This document shows positions 34,999 through 44,276 of a stretch of 64,000 nt of DNA, piece by piece. Made by a program: the position numbers and the translations under genes. Numbering within the stretch: the stretch's first letter is position 1; the number at the start of each line of letters is the position of its first letter. The DNA lies in assembly GCF_023516595.1 (NCBI RefSeq), contig NZ_JAMGBG010000052.1:1-64000 (forward strand), read 5' to 3'. This stretch comes from Streptomyces neyagawaensis. GTDB taxonomy: Bacteria; Actinomycetota; Actinomycetes; Streptomycetales; Streptomycetaceae. Under the pieces are notes generated by a model, which had not been told where the DNA came from, did not search any database, and saw only the letters and a list, made by a program, of their open reading frames with translations.

Positions 34999-36321
34999 AT
35001 GAGCTCGAACCCTCCCTCCACTCCGATCCCCACGACCACATCTCAGCCCCCGGCGGGCGCACCGACCGCTGACGACGGCGCGTTCGGCTGGCTGCGCGCC
35101 CTCGGTCCGCGCGGCCGCCGCGCCTTCGGCGGCGCGTTCGGCGGCTACGCCCTCGACTCGTACGACTACTTCACGCTGCCGCTGAGCATGGTCGCGCTCG
35201 CGGCCTACTTCGGGCTGGACAGCGGCCAGACCGGCCTGTTCACCACGGTCACGCTGGTCGTCTCGGCGATCGGCGGCGCCGCCGCGGGTGTGCTCGCGGA
35301 CCGGATCGGCCGGGTGAAGGCCCTGATGATCACCGTGATCACCTACGCGGTCTTCACCGTGGCCTGCGGCTTCGCGCCCAACTACGAGACCCTGCTGGTC
35401 TTCCGGGCCCTCCAGGGCCTCGGCTTCGGCGGCGAGTGGGCGGTCGGCGCGATCCTGGTCGCCGAGTACGCGAGCGCCAAGCACCGGGGGCGCACGCTCG
35501 GCGCGATCCAGAGCTCCTGGGCCGTCGGCTGGGGACTCGCCGTGATCGTCTACACGGTGGTCTTCTCCGTCTTCGGCGACGACCTCGCCTGGCGCGTGAT
35601 GTTCTGGACGGGAGCCCTGCCCGCGCTCCTCGTCGTCTGGGTGCGCCGCTCGGTCGAGGACGCCCCGGAGGCGGCCGCCGCGCGGGAACGGAGCGCCGAG
35701 AAGGGCTCGTTCGCCGCGATCTTCCGGCCCGGCACCGCGGCCTCTCCCGGCCTGCTGCGCACGACGCTGTTCGCCGTGCTGCTGTCCACGGGCGTCCAGG
35801 GCGGCTACTACACACTGGCGACCTGGGTGCCGACGTATCTGAAGACCGAACGCGACCTGTCCGTCGTCGGCACCGGCGGCTATCTCACGTTCCTGATCTC
35901 CGGAGCCTTCATCGGCTACCTCACCGGCGGGTACCTCACCGACCGGCTGGGCCGCAGGCGGAACATCTGGCTGTTCGCGGTGCTGTCGGCGCTGTGCATC
36001 CTGGCGTACGCGAACATACCGAGCGGCGCCAACGGCCTTCTCCTGGTGCTCGGTTTCCCGCTCGGGTTCTGCATGTCGGCGATCTTCAGCGGCTTCGGGT
36101 CGTACCTGAGCGAGCTGTACCCGGCGGCCGTGCGCGGCACCGGGCAGGGCTTCACGTACAACACCGGGCGCGCCGTGGGCGCCGTGTTCCCGACGACGGT
36201 CGGTTTCCTGGCGGACAGCTGGGGGGTGGGCGGCGCGCTGGTCTTCGGAGCGATCGGCTACGCCCTGGCGGCCGTCGCTCTCCTCGGTCTGCCGGAGACG
36301 CGCGGGAAGGAGCTGGTATGA
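34999..36321 (+). CDS. MFS transporter, probable carboxylate/5-oxoproline importer
   Basis: The 440-residue major facilitator has about 12 membrane helices. The family loop motif appears as GVLADRIGRVKAL after helix 2 and again as GYLTDRLGRRRN in the second half. It resembles the metabolite:H+ symporters for sialic, shikimic or aromatic acids. The ATG at 34999 follows GAGGTG; an in-frame upstream extension has no ribosome binding site. The stop overlaps the ycsI start (ATGA), so it is the first gene of the operon with pxpABC, and 5-oxoproline or a related acid is the likely cargo. Confidence 0.87.
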   Translation: MSSNPPSTPIPTTTSQPPAGAPTADDGAFGWLRALGPRGRRAFGGAFGGYALDSYDYFTLPLSMVALAAYFGLDSGQTGLFTTVTLVVSAIGGAAAGVLADRIGRVKALMITVITYAVFTVACGFAPNYETLLVFRALQGLGFGGEWAVGAILVAEYASAKHRGRTLGAIQSSWAVGWGLAVIVYTVVFSVFGDDLAWRVMFWTGALPALLVVWVRRSVEDAPEAAAARERSAEKGSFAAIFRPGTAASPGLLRTTLFAVLLSTGVQGGYYTLATWVPTYLKTERDLSVVGTGGYLTFLISGAFIGYLTGGYLTDRLGRRRNIWLFAVLSALCILAYANIPSGANGLLLVLGFPLGFCMSAIFSGFGSYLSELYPAAVRGTGQGFTYNTGRAVGAVFPTTVGFLADSWGVGGALVFGAIGYALAAVALLGLPETRGKELV

Positions 36322-37205
36322 ACCCCGCGACCGCGCAGGACCTCCCGCTGTCCGACGCAGACCCGACGCGGGACGGCGCTTCCTCCCTCGCCCCCGACGA
36401 CCGCCCCGTGACCCTGGTCGAGCCGCACGCGCACGCGTGGAGCCCCGGTGAGGCCCGCGCCCGGTTCCGCGCCGGGCTGTCCGGGCCCACCGCAGGGGTC
36501 GCCGCCGGGCACACCCAGGCGAACCTGATCTCGGTGCCCGCCGACTGGGCGTACGACATGCTGCTGTTCTGCCAGCGCAATCCGAAGCCCTGTCCGGTGC
36601 TCGACGTGACGGACGCGGGAGCCTGGACCACCCCGCTCGCCGAGGGCGCCGACCTGCGCACCGACCTCCCCCGCTACCGGGTGTGGGAGCACGGCGACCT
36701 GGTGGGCGAACCGACGGACGTGGTCGACGTCTGGCGGGACGACCTGGTGTCGTTCCTCATCGGGTGCAGCTTCACCTTCGAGTGGGCCCTCACCGAGGCC
36801 GGCGTCCCGATGCGCCACATCGAGCAGGGCCGCAACGTCCCCATGTATGTCACCGGCCGCCAGTGCAGGCCCGCGGGCCGGCTGCACGGGCCGATGGTGG
36901 TGTCGATGCGCCCGGTGCCGCCCGAGCACCTCGCCGCCGCGATCCGGGAGAGCGGTCTGCTCCCGGCGGTGCACGGCGGGCCGGTGCACTGCGGGGAGGC
37001 GGCCGGCCTCGGCATCGCCGACCTGTCCCGTCCGGACTTCGGCGAGGCCGTGACCGCCGAGCCGGACGACATCCCGGTGTTCTGGGCCTGCGGGGTCACC
37101 CCGCAGGCCGCCGTGATGGCGTCGCGCCCACCGTTCGCGATCACCCACGCGCCGGGGCGGATGTTTTTGACGGACGCCCGCGACGAGCAGTACCGCGTGG
37201 CCTAG
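36318..37205 (+). CDS. YcsI-type putative hydro-lyase (DUF1445)
   Basis: The 295-residue protein belongs to DUF1445/YcsI, related to D-glutamate cyclase. The family block AGHTQANLISVPADWAYD is followed by FCQRNPKPCPVLDV (near 75-100). The segment FLIGCSFTFEWAL is near 150. D-glutamate cyclases interconvert D-glutamate and 5-oxo-D-proline, so in a pxp operon this protein may handle the D-isomer or prepare substrate. That role is inference. The first 30 residues are an unconserved extension. Its ATG overlaps the MFS stop, and pxpA follows 31 bases later. Confidence 0.85.
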   Translation: MNPATAQDLPLSDADPTRDGASSLAPDDRPVTLVEPHAHAWSPGEARARFRAGLSGPTAGVAAGHTQANLISVPADWAYDMLLFCQRNPKPCPVLDVTDAGAWTTPLAEGADLRTDLPRYRVWEHGDLVGEPTDVVDVWRDDLVSFLIGCSFTFEWALTEAGVPMRHIEQGRNVPMYVTGRQCRPAGRLHGPMVVSMRPVPPEHLAAAIRESGLLPAVHGGPVHCGEAAGLGIADLSRPDFGEAVTAEPDDIPVFWACGVTPQAAVMASRPPFAITHAPGRMFLTDARDEQYRVA

Positions 37206-37236
37206 CAGGCACCGCTGAAAGAGGAGAATGGGAACC

Positions 37237-37995
37237 ATGACGTCGATCGACCTGAACGCCGACCTCGGCGAGGGTTTCGGCCGCTGGCAGCTGACCGACG
37301 ACGAGGAACTGCTCTCCGTCGTCACCAGCGCCAACGTGGCCTGCGGCTTCCATGCCGGGGACGCGGTCACCATGCGCCGGGTCTGCGAGCTGGCGGCGGA
37401 GCGCGGGGTGCGGATCGGCGCCCAGGTCTCGTACCACGACCTCGCGGGCTTCGGGCGGCGCGCGATGGACGTGCCGGCCGCCGAGCTGGCGGCCGAGGTG
37501 GCCTACCAGGTCGGCGCCCTGGAGGTCTTCGCACGCGCGGCGGGCACACGCGTGTCGTACGTGAAGCCGCACGGCGCGCTCTACAACCGCGTCGTGCACG
37601 ACGCCGAGCAGGCGGCGGCGGTCGTCGACGGGGTGGTTCTCGCCGACTCCACGCTGCCGGTGCTCGGCCTGCCCGGATCGCACCTGCTCAAGGTGGCGGA
37701 GCAGGCCGGACTGCCCGTGGTCACGGAGGCGTTCGCCGACCGCGCGTACACCGAGCGCGGCACCCTGGTACCGCGGAGCCAGGACGGCGCGGTGATCACG
37801 GACGCGGCCACGGTCATCGAGCGGTCGGTGACCCTGGCCCGCTCCGGCACGGTCGTCTCCCACTCCGGCGAGCACGTCACCGTGCGCGCCCGCTCCCTGT
37901 GCCTGCACGGCGACACACCGGGCGCGGTGGAGCTGGCGCGGCGGGTGCGTACCGAGCTGACCGCGTCGGGGATCCGTGTGGAGGCGTTCGTATGA
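37237..37995 (+). CDS. pxpA: 5-oxoprolinase subunit A (LamB/YcsF family)
   Basis: The 252-residue protein is the PxpA subunit of ATP-dependent 5-oxoprolinase, which opens 5-oxo-L-proline to L-glutamate. The family start IDLNADLGEGFGRW is intact, followed by SANVACGFHAGD and VRIGAQVSYHD. KPHGALYN near 108 is also conserved. The ATG at 37237 was chosen because AGGAGA lies nine bases upstream; the ATG at 37228 is too close to that site. Its stop overlaps the pxpB start (ATGA). Confidence 0.93.
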   Translation: MTSIDLNADLGEGFGRWQLTDDEELLSVVTSANVACGFHAGDAVTMRRVCELAAERGVRIGAQVSYHDLAGFGRRAMDVPAAELAAEVAYQVGALEVFARAAGTRVSYVKPHGALYNRVVHDAEQAAAVVDGVVLADSTLPVLGLPGSHLLKVAEQAGLPVVTEAFADRAYTERGTLVPRSQDGAVITDAATVIERSVTLARSGTVVSHSGEHVTVRARSLCLHGDTPGAVELARRVRTELTASGIRVEAFV

Positions 37996-38603
37996 GGGCC
38001 ATGCCGGTCGGTGCTCGCGCGCTGCTGATCGAGCTGGACTCGGGCGCAGAGGCCGAGGCGCTGCACGCCGAGCTGCTGCGCCGCTGCGCCGCGGGTGACC
38101 TCGCGGTCACCGAGATCGTCCCCGCGGCCCGTACGGTCCTCCTGGACGGCCTGGAGGCCCCCGCGCGCGTCGCCGAACGCCTCGCCTCCTGGGAGGTGCC
38201 GTCGGCCCCGGCCCGCGCAGAGGAGGTCATCGAGATCCCCGTCCGGTACGACGGGCCCGATCTGCCGGACGTCGCCGCCCACTGGGGTGTGGACGAGGCC
38301 GAGGTGGTCAGTATCCACGCGGCGGCCGAGTTCCGCGTCGCCTTCTGCGGTTTCGCGCCCGGCTTCGGCTACCTGACGGGCCTGCCCCGTGAGGTGCCGC
38401 GCCGGGCGACCCCACGTACCGCCGTCCCGCCGGGCTCCGTCGCCCTGGCCGGTCCGTACACGGGCGTCTATCCACGCTCGTCCCCCGGCGGATGGCAACT
38501 GATCGGCACGACCGACACCGTCCTGTGGGACCCCTCGCGCGTGCCGGCCGCTCTGCTGACGCCGGGTGTCCGGGTCCGCTTCAGGCCGGCGGCGACCCCA
38601 TGA
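37992..38603 (+). CDS. pxpB: 5-oxoprolinase subunit B (KipI family)
   Basis: The 203-residue protein is the KipI/PxpB half of the allophanate-hydrolase-like pair that phosphorylates and opens 5-oxoproline. The conserved block FCGFAPGFGYLTGLP (near 116-130) and the segment VPRRATPRTAVPPGSVALAG then YTGVYPRSSPGGWQLIG are present. The start overlaps the pxpA stop and the stop overlaps the pxpC start, so all three subunits are translationally coupled. A second ATG three codons in (38001) is a possible start. Confidence 0.93.
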   Translation: MRAMPVGARALLIELDSGAEAEALHAELLRRCAAGDLAVTEIVPAARTVLLDGLEAPARVAERLASWEVPSAPARAEEVIEIPVRYDGPDLPDVAAHWGVDEAEVVSIHAAAEFRVAFCGFAPGFGYLTGLPREVPRRATPRTAVPPGSVALAGPYTGVYPRSSPGGWQLIGTTDTVLWDPSRVPAALLTPGVRVRFRPAATP

Positions 38604-39472
38604 GCGACCGTGCCCTCGCCGTCGTCCGGGCCGGTGCCCTGACCACCGTCCAGGACCGGGGGCGGCCCGGCCACGCGCACCTCGGCGTCCCCCGCTCGGG
38701 GGCACTGGACGCGCCCGCCGCCGCCCTGGTCAACCGTCTGGTGGGCAACGCCCCGGAGGCGGCCGTCCTGGAGACCACCGTCAACGGCTGCTCCGTACGG
38801 CCCCGCGCGACGGTCACCGTCGCCGTCGGGGGCGCGCCCTGCCCGGTCACGGTGGACGGCCGCCCGGCGGCCTGGGGAGCGCCCGTACGGGTTCCCGGTG
38901 GCGCGCTGCTGGACATCGGGGCGGCACACGCGGGGGTACGCAGTTATCTCGCCGTCTCCGGCGGCGTGACCGTCGAGCCGGTCCTCGGCAGCCGTTCCAC
39001 GGACCTGCTGTCCGGTCTGGGTCCTCCCCCGTTGACGGACGGCACGGTGCTCCCTCTGGGACGCCCGAGCGGGCCCCACGCGTGCGTGGACGCCGTTCCG
39101 CATCCGGCGCCGCCCTCGGAGCTGGTCCTGCGGGTCGCGCTGGGCCCCCGCCACGACTGGTTCACGGATGCGGCGCTCACCACCCTGGCCGCCCGTCCCT
39201 ACGCCGTGTCGTCGGCGAGCAATCGCATCGGGCTGCGCACGGAGGGCCCCGCGCTGGAACGGGCGCGGCCGGGTGAGCTGCCCAGCGAGGGCATGGTGCT
39301 GGGAGCGGTCCAGGTGCCGCCGGACGGTCGCCCGGTCGTCTTCCTCGCCGACCATCCGACCACCGGCGGCTATCCGGTGATCGCGGTCGTCGACCCGGCG
39401 GACCTGGCGGCCGCGGCACAGGCCACACCGGGCACACCGGTGCGGTTCATCGCCGTACGACACCGCCGCTGA
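38600..39472 (+). CDS. pxpC: 5-oxoprolinase subunit C (KipA family)
   Basis: The 290-residue protein is the KipA/PxpC subunit. Conserved features are TTVQDRGRPGHAHLGVPRSG (near 14-33), AALVNRLVGNAPEAAVLE and ASNRIGLRTEGPAL. Near the C-terminus are PSEGMVLGAVQVPPDGRPVVFL and DHPTTGGYPVIAVV. It completes the MFS-ycsI-pxpA-pxpB-pxpC operon. No terminator hairpin is obvious in the 86-base gap before the convergent SGNH hydrolase gene. Confidence 0.93.
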   Translation: MSDRALAVVRAGALTTVQDRGRPGHAHLGVPRSGALDAPAAALVNRLVGNAPEAAVLETTVNGCSVRPRATVTVAVGGAPCPVTVDGRPAAWGAPVRVPGGALLDIGAAHAGVRSYLAVSGGVTVEPVLGSRSTDLLSGLGPPPLTDGTVLPLGRPSGPHACVDAVPHPAPPSELVLRVALGPRHDWFTDAALTTLAARPYAVSSASNRIGLRTEGPALERARPGELPSEGMVLGAVQVPPDGRPVVFLADHPTTGGYPVIAVVDPADLAAAAQATPGTPVRFIAVRHRR

Positions 39473-39558
39473 CCGACCGCGCGACGCCGCCTCCTCCCCT
39501 CTCCGCGGTGCTCCCTTTGTCGGCGCTCCCTGGTGCCGGTCCCCCGTCGGCCGTCGCC

Positions 39559-40407
39559 TCACGCCACCTCCGGCCGCTGCTCGGACCCCGTCAGCGCCGC
39601 GAGGGCCGAGGCCACCGCGTGGGACGCGGTCAGGTCGAGGCGGGCGCTGGTGCCGCGTGCCTTGTGGCGTACCTCGGCGGCGGCGAGGGTGAGGAGCTGC
39701 GGCAGCAGGTCGGTGCACCGCCGGGCCACCCACCCCGTGCCCGCCGTGGCCAGCCACCACAGACCGGCGGCGCGGGTCGGCGCGGGGGAATCGGGTTCCG
39801 GTGAGGGCGCGGGGCCCGTCGCGAGCCCGGCCTGGCTGAGCAGCGCGTGGAAGCGGACGGCGAGCTGCCGGTGTCCGCGCTCGCCGGGGTGGAGCCGGTC
39901 CGCGCTCCACATCGCGCGGTCCGTCAGCCAGGCGCCCTCGCAGGCGTGCAGATGGACCGCTCCGTGGCGCTCGGACAGGGCGTGCACGACGGTGTTGACG
40001 GCCCGTTGCCGCCGGGCGAGCGGCCGGGCGAGGGCTCCGGGCAGGCCGAGCATCGCGCCGGGGTCGGGCAGGCACGCGGTGAGCAGTTCGGCACCCTGGT
40101 CCCGCAAGGCCCCGTACACCTCGTCCAGGCGGGCGGCCACGGCGTGGATGTCGAAGGTGCAGCGCAGGGTGTCGTTGACGCCGATGACGACCGAGGCGAT
40201 GTCCGGGCGCGGCGTGAGCGCGGCGGACAGTTGGCGTTCCAGGACGTCGCACGTCTGGGAGCCGCTGACGGCGAGGTTGGTGAACTCCACCTCGGGGGCC
40301 AGTCCGTCGGCGAGCAGCGCGGCCCAGCCCCGCCAGGCGTCCGCCACGGGGTCCCCGACGCCTTCGGTGAGGGAGTCGCCGAGGGCCACGAAGCGCAGGG
40401 GTCTCAT
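39559..40407 (-). CDS. SGNH/GDSL-type hydrolase
   Basis: The 282-residue esterase-like protein has SGNH blocks I (ALGDSLTEG, Ser near 11), III (GVNDT near 76) and V (SADRLHPGERGH near 190), so the catalytic Ser, Asn, Asp and His are present. It lacks a signal peptide and should be cytoplasmic. The C-terminal 80 residues are an Ala/Arg-rich extension with no clear domain. The ATG at 40407 follows GGAGGGCGTCGG and overlaps the stop of the upstream glycosyltransferase (ATGA). It may remove acyl groups from a lipid or sugar made by the two coupled glycosyltransferases. Confidence 0.88.
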   Translation of the reverse strand: MRPLRFVALGDSLTEGVGDPVADAWRGWAALLADGLAPEVEFTNLAVSGSQTCDVLERQLSAALTPRPDIASVVIGVNDTLRCTFDIHAVAARLDEVYGALRDQGAELLTACLPDPGAMLGLPGALARPLARRQRAVNTVVHALSERHGAVHLHACEGAWLTDRAMWSADRLHPGERGHRQLAVRFHALLSQAGLATGPAPSPEPDSPAPTRAAGLWWLATAGTGWVARRCTDLLPQLLTLAAAEVRHKARGTSARLDLTASHAVASALAALTGSEQRPEVA

Positions 40408-41591
40408 CCGACGCCCTCCCATGCCGGGCGTCCGGCGTGCGCGTCGTGGGCGGCGAGGAAGGCGTCCACGGCGGTCTGCCAGCCGAAGCACTCCGCACGC
40501 GCGCGTGCCGCGTCCCGGCGTTCCCGCTCGGGTCGGTCCAGGAGCGACTCGACGGCGTCCGCGAAGGAGGTGCCGCTGTCCGCCGCCGTGGCCCCGGCCG
40601 ACCCGACGACCTCGGGCAGCGCCGAGGAGGAACTGGCCACAACCGGCGTGCCGCAGGCCATCGCCTCCAGTGCGGCCAGCCCGAACGTCTCGGCGGGCCC
40701 GGGCGCCAGGCACACGTCGGCGGAGGCCTGGAGGGCGCCGAGCAGGTGGCGGTCGGCGACATGGCCGAGGAAGGTCACGGGCAGCCCGCGGGCCCGCTGT
40801 TCGAGCCGGGCCCGCAGCGGTCCGTCCCCGGCGACCACCAGCACCGCGCGCCGTCCGCGCTTGAGCAGCGCCTCCAGCGCGTCGAGCGCCGCGCCGGGAC
40901 GTTTCTCCACCGAGAGCCGGGAGCACATCACCAGCAGCACGTCGTCCACGCGCGCGTGACGCTCACGCAGCCCCGGATCCCGGAGCCCGGGGTGCCGTCC
41001 CACAAGGTCGACGCCCAACGGGGCGCGGACGACGTTCCGGGCGCCGATCCGTACGAACTCCCGCTCGGCGAACTCGGTGGTGCACACCACGCGCGCGTAG
41101 GTGTGGGCGGTACGGGCGTTGAGGGCGTCGGCGGCCCGCCGCGCCATCGCCTCGGAGAGCCCCCAGGTCCGCAGCACCCCGTCGGCGGTCTCGTGGGAGA
41201 CCATCACCGCGGGCACCCGGGCCCGTCGCGCCCACGCACCGGTCCAGCGCAGGGTGGTGCGGTCGGAGACCTCCAGCCGGTCGGGGTGGAGGGACTCCAG
41301 GAGGGACGCGACCCGCCGCTTGTCCATGAGGACGCGGTAGCCGCCGGTGCCGGGCAGCAGGGGCCCGGGGAGGGTGATGACGCGGCCCTGTTCGGTCTCG
41401 CGGTCGGTGTACCGCTCGCCGGGCACGACGAGCACCGGGTGGTGACCCGCCGCCTGGTAACCGCGGCCCAGTTCCCGCAGGGCGGTGCGCAGTCCGCCCG
41501 AGGCGGGTGCGACGAAGTTGGCGAGCCGCACGATCCGCAGGCCCGAGCGGGCGGCGTCGTTCCGTGCGGCCCCGGAGGAAGCCCCGTTCAC
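40404..41591 (-). CDS. GT4-family glycosyltransferase
   Basis: The 395-residue GT-B enzyme has an N-terminal acceptor domain with the glycine-rich turn ANFVAPASGGLRTAL (near 27-41). The C-terminal nucleotide-sugar domain contains CSRLSVEKRPGAALDALEAL and the EX7E motif in GPAETFGLAALEAMACGTPVV. GT4 enzymes of this type use GDP-mannose or UDP-sugars; the donor cannot be fixed here. The GTG at 41591 overlaps the stop of the upstream glycosyltransferase (GTGA). Both are coupled to the SGNH hydrolase gene. Confidence 0.88.
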   Translation of the reverse strand: MNGASSGAARNDAARSGLRIVRLANFVAPASGGLRTALRELGRGYQAAGHHPVLVVPGERYTDRETEQGRVITLPGPLLPGTGGYRVLMDKRRVASLLESLHPDRLEVSDRTTLRWTGAWARRARVPAVMVSHETADGVLRTWGLSEAMARRAADALNARTAHTYARVVCTTEFAEREFVRIGARNVVRAPLGVDLVGRHPGLRDPGLRERHARVDDVLLVMCSRLSVEKRPGAALDALEALLKRGRRAVLVVAGDGPLRARLEQRARGLPVTFLGHVADRHLLGALQASADVCLAPGPAETFGLAALEAMACGTPVVASSSSALPEVVGSAGATAADSGTSFADAVESLLDRPERERRDAARARAECFGWQTAVDAFLAAHDAHAGRPAWEGVG

Positions 41592-42718
41592 GCCGCCACC
41601 GCCGTCCGCGCCGCGAGCACATCGGCGTAGTGTCCGATGAGCTGGTCGCCGACGGCCGCCCAGGTGCGCCCCTCGACCATGGCCCGCCCGGCAGCCCCGT
41701 AGGCCGCCCGTAGCACCGGATCGTCGGCCAGCGACGACACGGCGTCCCGTACGGCCGCGGCGTCGCGCGGCGGCACCAGCAGCCCCGTACGCCCGTGCGC
41801 CACGAGGTCCAGCGGTCCGCCGGCGGCGGGGGCGACCACGGGCACGCCGCTGGCCATGGCCTCCTGCACGGTCTGGCAGAAGGTCTCGAAGGGGCCTGTG
41901 TGGGCGAAGACGTCCAGGGAGGCGAAGATCCGGGCGAGGTCGTCGCCGGTGCGGCGGCCGAGGAAGACGGCGCCGGGCAGGGCCTCGCGCAGCCCCGGTT
42001 CGCTGGGGCCGTCGCCCACGACGACGACGCGTACGCCGTCCAGGCCGCACACCCCGGCCAGCAGTTCGACCTGCTTCTCGGGGGCGAGGCGGCCGACGTA
42101 GCCGACGATCAGCTCGCCGTTCGGCGCCAGTTCGCGGCGCAGCGCCTCGTCGCGCAGGGCGGGCCGGAAGCGGACGGTGTCCACGCCGCGCTGCCACAGC
42201 TTCACCCGGGGCACCCCGTGTGCCTCCAGGTCACGCAGGGCGACGCCGGACGGGGCGAGGGTGAGGTCGGCGGCGGCGTGGACGGAGCGGATGCGCCGCC
42301 AGGCGGCCGCCTCGCCGGCGTGCACATAGGTGCGGGCGTAGCCGGCGAGGTCGGTCTGGTAGATGGCGACGGCGGGGACCCCGAGGCGCGCGGCGGCGGC
42401 CATGCCCCGCACGCCGAGGACGAAGGGGCTGGCCAGGTGGACGATGTCGGCCCTGTGTTCGACGATCGCCCCGGCCACCCGGCGGCTGGGCAGGGCGACG
42501 CGGACCTGGGGGTAGCCCGGGAGCGGGAGGGAGGGGACACGGACGACGGGGCACGGCGCCTGGAGGTCGGCGCCCACCGCCGCGCCCGCGGCGGTGGCCG
42601 GCGCCACGACGAGCGGTGAGTGACCGCGCGCGACGAGGTGCCGCGCGGTCTGCAGGGCGCAGTGGGCCACGCCGTTCACATCGGGGGGAAAGGACTCGGT
42701 CACGATGACGACACGCAT
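41588..42718 (-). CDS. GT4-family glycosyltransferase, alpha-mannosyltransferase-like
   Basis: The 376-residue GT-B enzyme begins VVIVTESFPPDVNGVAHCAL, the typical start of GDP-mannose-dependent alpha-mannosyltransferases acting on lipids such as PimB or MgtA. The donor-site region has YVGRLAPEKQVELLAG and the EX7E motif in GPFETFCQTVQEAMASGVPVV. It is the first gene of a three-gene coupled unit (two glycosyltransferases and an SGNH hydrolase). A glycolipid or phosphatidylinositol mannoside product is a fair guess, but the acceptor is unknown. Confidence 0.88.
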   Translation of the reverse strand: MRVVIVTESFPPDVNGVAHCALQTARHLVARGHSPLVVAPATAAGAAVGADLQAPCPVVRVPSLPLPGYPQVRVALPSRRVAGAIVEHRADIVHLASPFVLGVRGMAAAARLGVPAVAIYQTDLAGYARTYVHAGEAAAWRRIRSVHAAADLTLAPSGVALRDLEAHGVPRVKLWQRGVDTVRFRPALRDEALRRELAPNGELIVGYVGRLAPEKQVELLAGVCGLDGVRVVVVGDGPSEPGLREALPGAVFLGRRTGDDLARIFASLDVFAHTGPFETFCQTVQEAMASGVPVVAPAAGGPLDLVAHGRTGLLVPPRDAAAVRDAVSSLADDPVLRAAYGAAGRAMVEGRTWAAVGDQLIGHYADVLAARTAVAA

Positions 42719-42857
42719 ACCGGTGTTGTCGTCGTACCGGACGTGGCCGCGTCAACGTGGATCTTTCCGGACGAGGAACGTCCCATGAGCGTTGCGCTGC
42801 ACACATGTCCAGGTCAGACCGTGTCCATGCCCTCCTGACCTCCGGGTCACGGGGTGT

Positions 42858-44276
42858 TCACATTGCGGGCATGTCAGGACCGATTCGGCTGCGTACGGCT
42901 GTCTGGACCTCGGCCTCCTCGGCCGGGTCGGCGGCCAGTCGGCGGAGCTGGTCGACGACACGTGTGTCACCCGTCTCGGCGTGCCGGGCGGCGATCTCGC
43001 GGGTGGTCTCCTCGCAGTCCCAGAGGCACTCGACGGCGAAGCCGGCCGGGAAGGAGGGGTCGGTGGCGGCGAGTGCGCGGGCGGCGCGGCCACGTAGGTG
43101 GGAGGAGGCGGTCTCCCGGTAGATGTGGCGCAGCACGGGTGCCGCGCAGACGATGCCGAGACGTCCGGTGCCGTCGACGAGGGTCCACAGGGTGGGCGCG
43201 TCGGGGCCCTCGCCGCGTACGGCCTCGCGCAGGGCGCCCAGCACCAGGTCGCTGTCCTGTGCGCCGCCCCGGCAGGCGAGCATGCGCCCGGCGGCCGCGC
43301 CCAGGGCGTCGGGCCGGTGCACCCAGCCGCGCGCCCGGTCGACGGCGGCCACGCTGCGCATCCGTTCGAAGGCGGCGACGGCAGCCTCCACGACCATCGT
43401 GGTGCCGTCGGCCACCGCGCCCTCGATGAGATCGAGGGCGTCGGGATCGTTGCCGTCGGCGAGATAGCGCAGGGCGGTACAGCGGGCGGCGTCGTCGCCG
43501 GACCGGGCGGCCTCGATGATCTCCGGCCGGTCCTCGGGTCCGGCGACGGCCGTGAGGCAGCGCGCGGCCGGCACATGGAGGACGGCTCCGCGTTCGATGC
43601 CTTGTCGGGCCCATTCGAAGACGGCGCTGACGCTCCAGCCGGGCCGGGGTCCGCTGGGCCGCATCTGCCGCTGCCAGCGGTCGAAGGAGCCGGTCTCCTG
43701 GGCGGCACGCACGCGTGTGGCGACCGCTTCGCGGGGGTCGTCGGCCCACAGCCGCCAGGGCCGGGGTTCGAAGGCGTCCCGGACGGTGGCGGCGAGTTCG
43801 GCCTCGCCCTCCGGGTCGGTGGTGAAGCGGGCGAGGACGGGTTCGGCGAGGGCGCGCAGCCCTTCGTCGTCGTCCCTGAGGGCCAGTTCGTCCAGGGCCC
43901 ACGCCCAGTTGGTGCCCGTGGCGGCGTACCTGCGCAGCAGGTCGAGCGCGTCCCGCCTGCCGTACGAGGCGAGGTGCCCGAGGACCGCGAGGGCGAGTCC
44001 GGTGCGTGACTCCTCGGTGTCCAGCACGTCCTCGGCGTCGAAGAGGTGCCGCTCGATCTCGTCGAGTTCGCCGTGCAGGTCGAGGTAGAGCCGGGCGTAG
44101 TAGAGGGAGCGGTTCTCCACCTGCCAGTCGTGGCGGGGGTCGCTCAGTACACAGGTGTTCAGTGCCGCGAGCGCCTCGGCCCGCGGGGCGGTGAGCGCGT
44201 GCAGCGTGCCGTCGCCACGGCCCCGCTGCAGCAGGCCGAGCAGCGTACCGCTGGGCGCTATGAACGGTTCGAACAT
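42858..44276 (-). CDS. HEAT-repeat-like protein
   Basis: The 472-residue protein consists of repeated helical pairs rich in Ala, Arg and Asp. Examples are PEIIEAARSGDDAARCTALRYL, DPDALDLIEGAVADGTTMVVEAAVAAFERM and TREIAARHAETGDTRVVDQL. These read like HEAT/armadillo repeats, a protein-binding scaffold. No catalytic residues are seen. The ATG at 44276 is preferred because FEPFIAPSGTLLG starts the conserved part as I remember it; a GTG at 44291 would add five residues. The ankyrin gene lies upstream on the same strand, separated by about 300 bases. Confidence 0.78.
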   Translation of the reverse strand: MFEPFIAPSGTLLGLLQRGRGDGTLHALTAPRAEALAALNTCVLSDPRHDWQVENRSLYYARLYLDLHGELDEIERHLFDAEDVLDTEESRTGLALAVLGHLASYGRRDALDLLRRYAATGTNWAWALDELALRDDDEGLRALAEPVLARFTTDPEGEAELAATVRDAFEPRPWRLWADDPREAVATRVRAAQETGSFDRWQRQMRPSGPRPGWSVSAVFEWARQGIERGAVLHVPAARCLTAVAGPEDRPEIIEAARSGDDAARCTALRYLADGNDPDALDLIEGAVADGTTMVVEAAVAAFERMRSVAAVDRARGWVHRPDALGAAAGRMLACRGGAQDSDLVLGALREAVRGEGPDAPTLWTLVDGTGRLGIVCAAPVLRHIYRETASSHLRGRAARALAATDPSFPAGFAVECLWDCEETTREIAARHAETGDTRVVDQLRRLAADPAEEAEVQTAVRSRIGPDMPAM

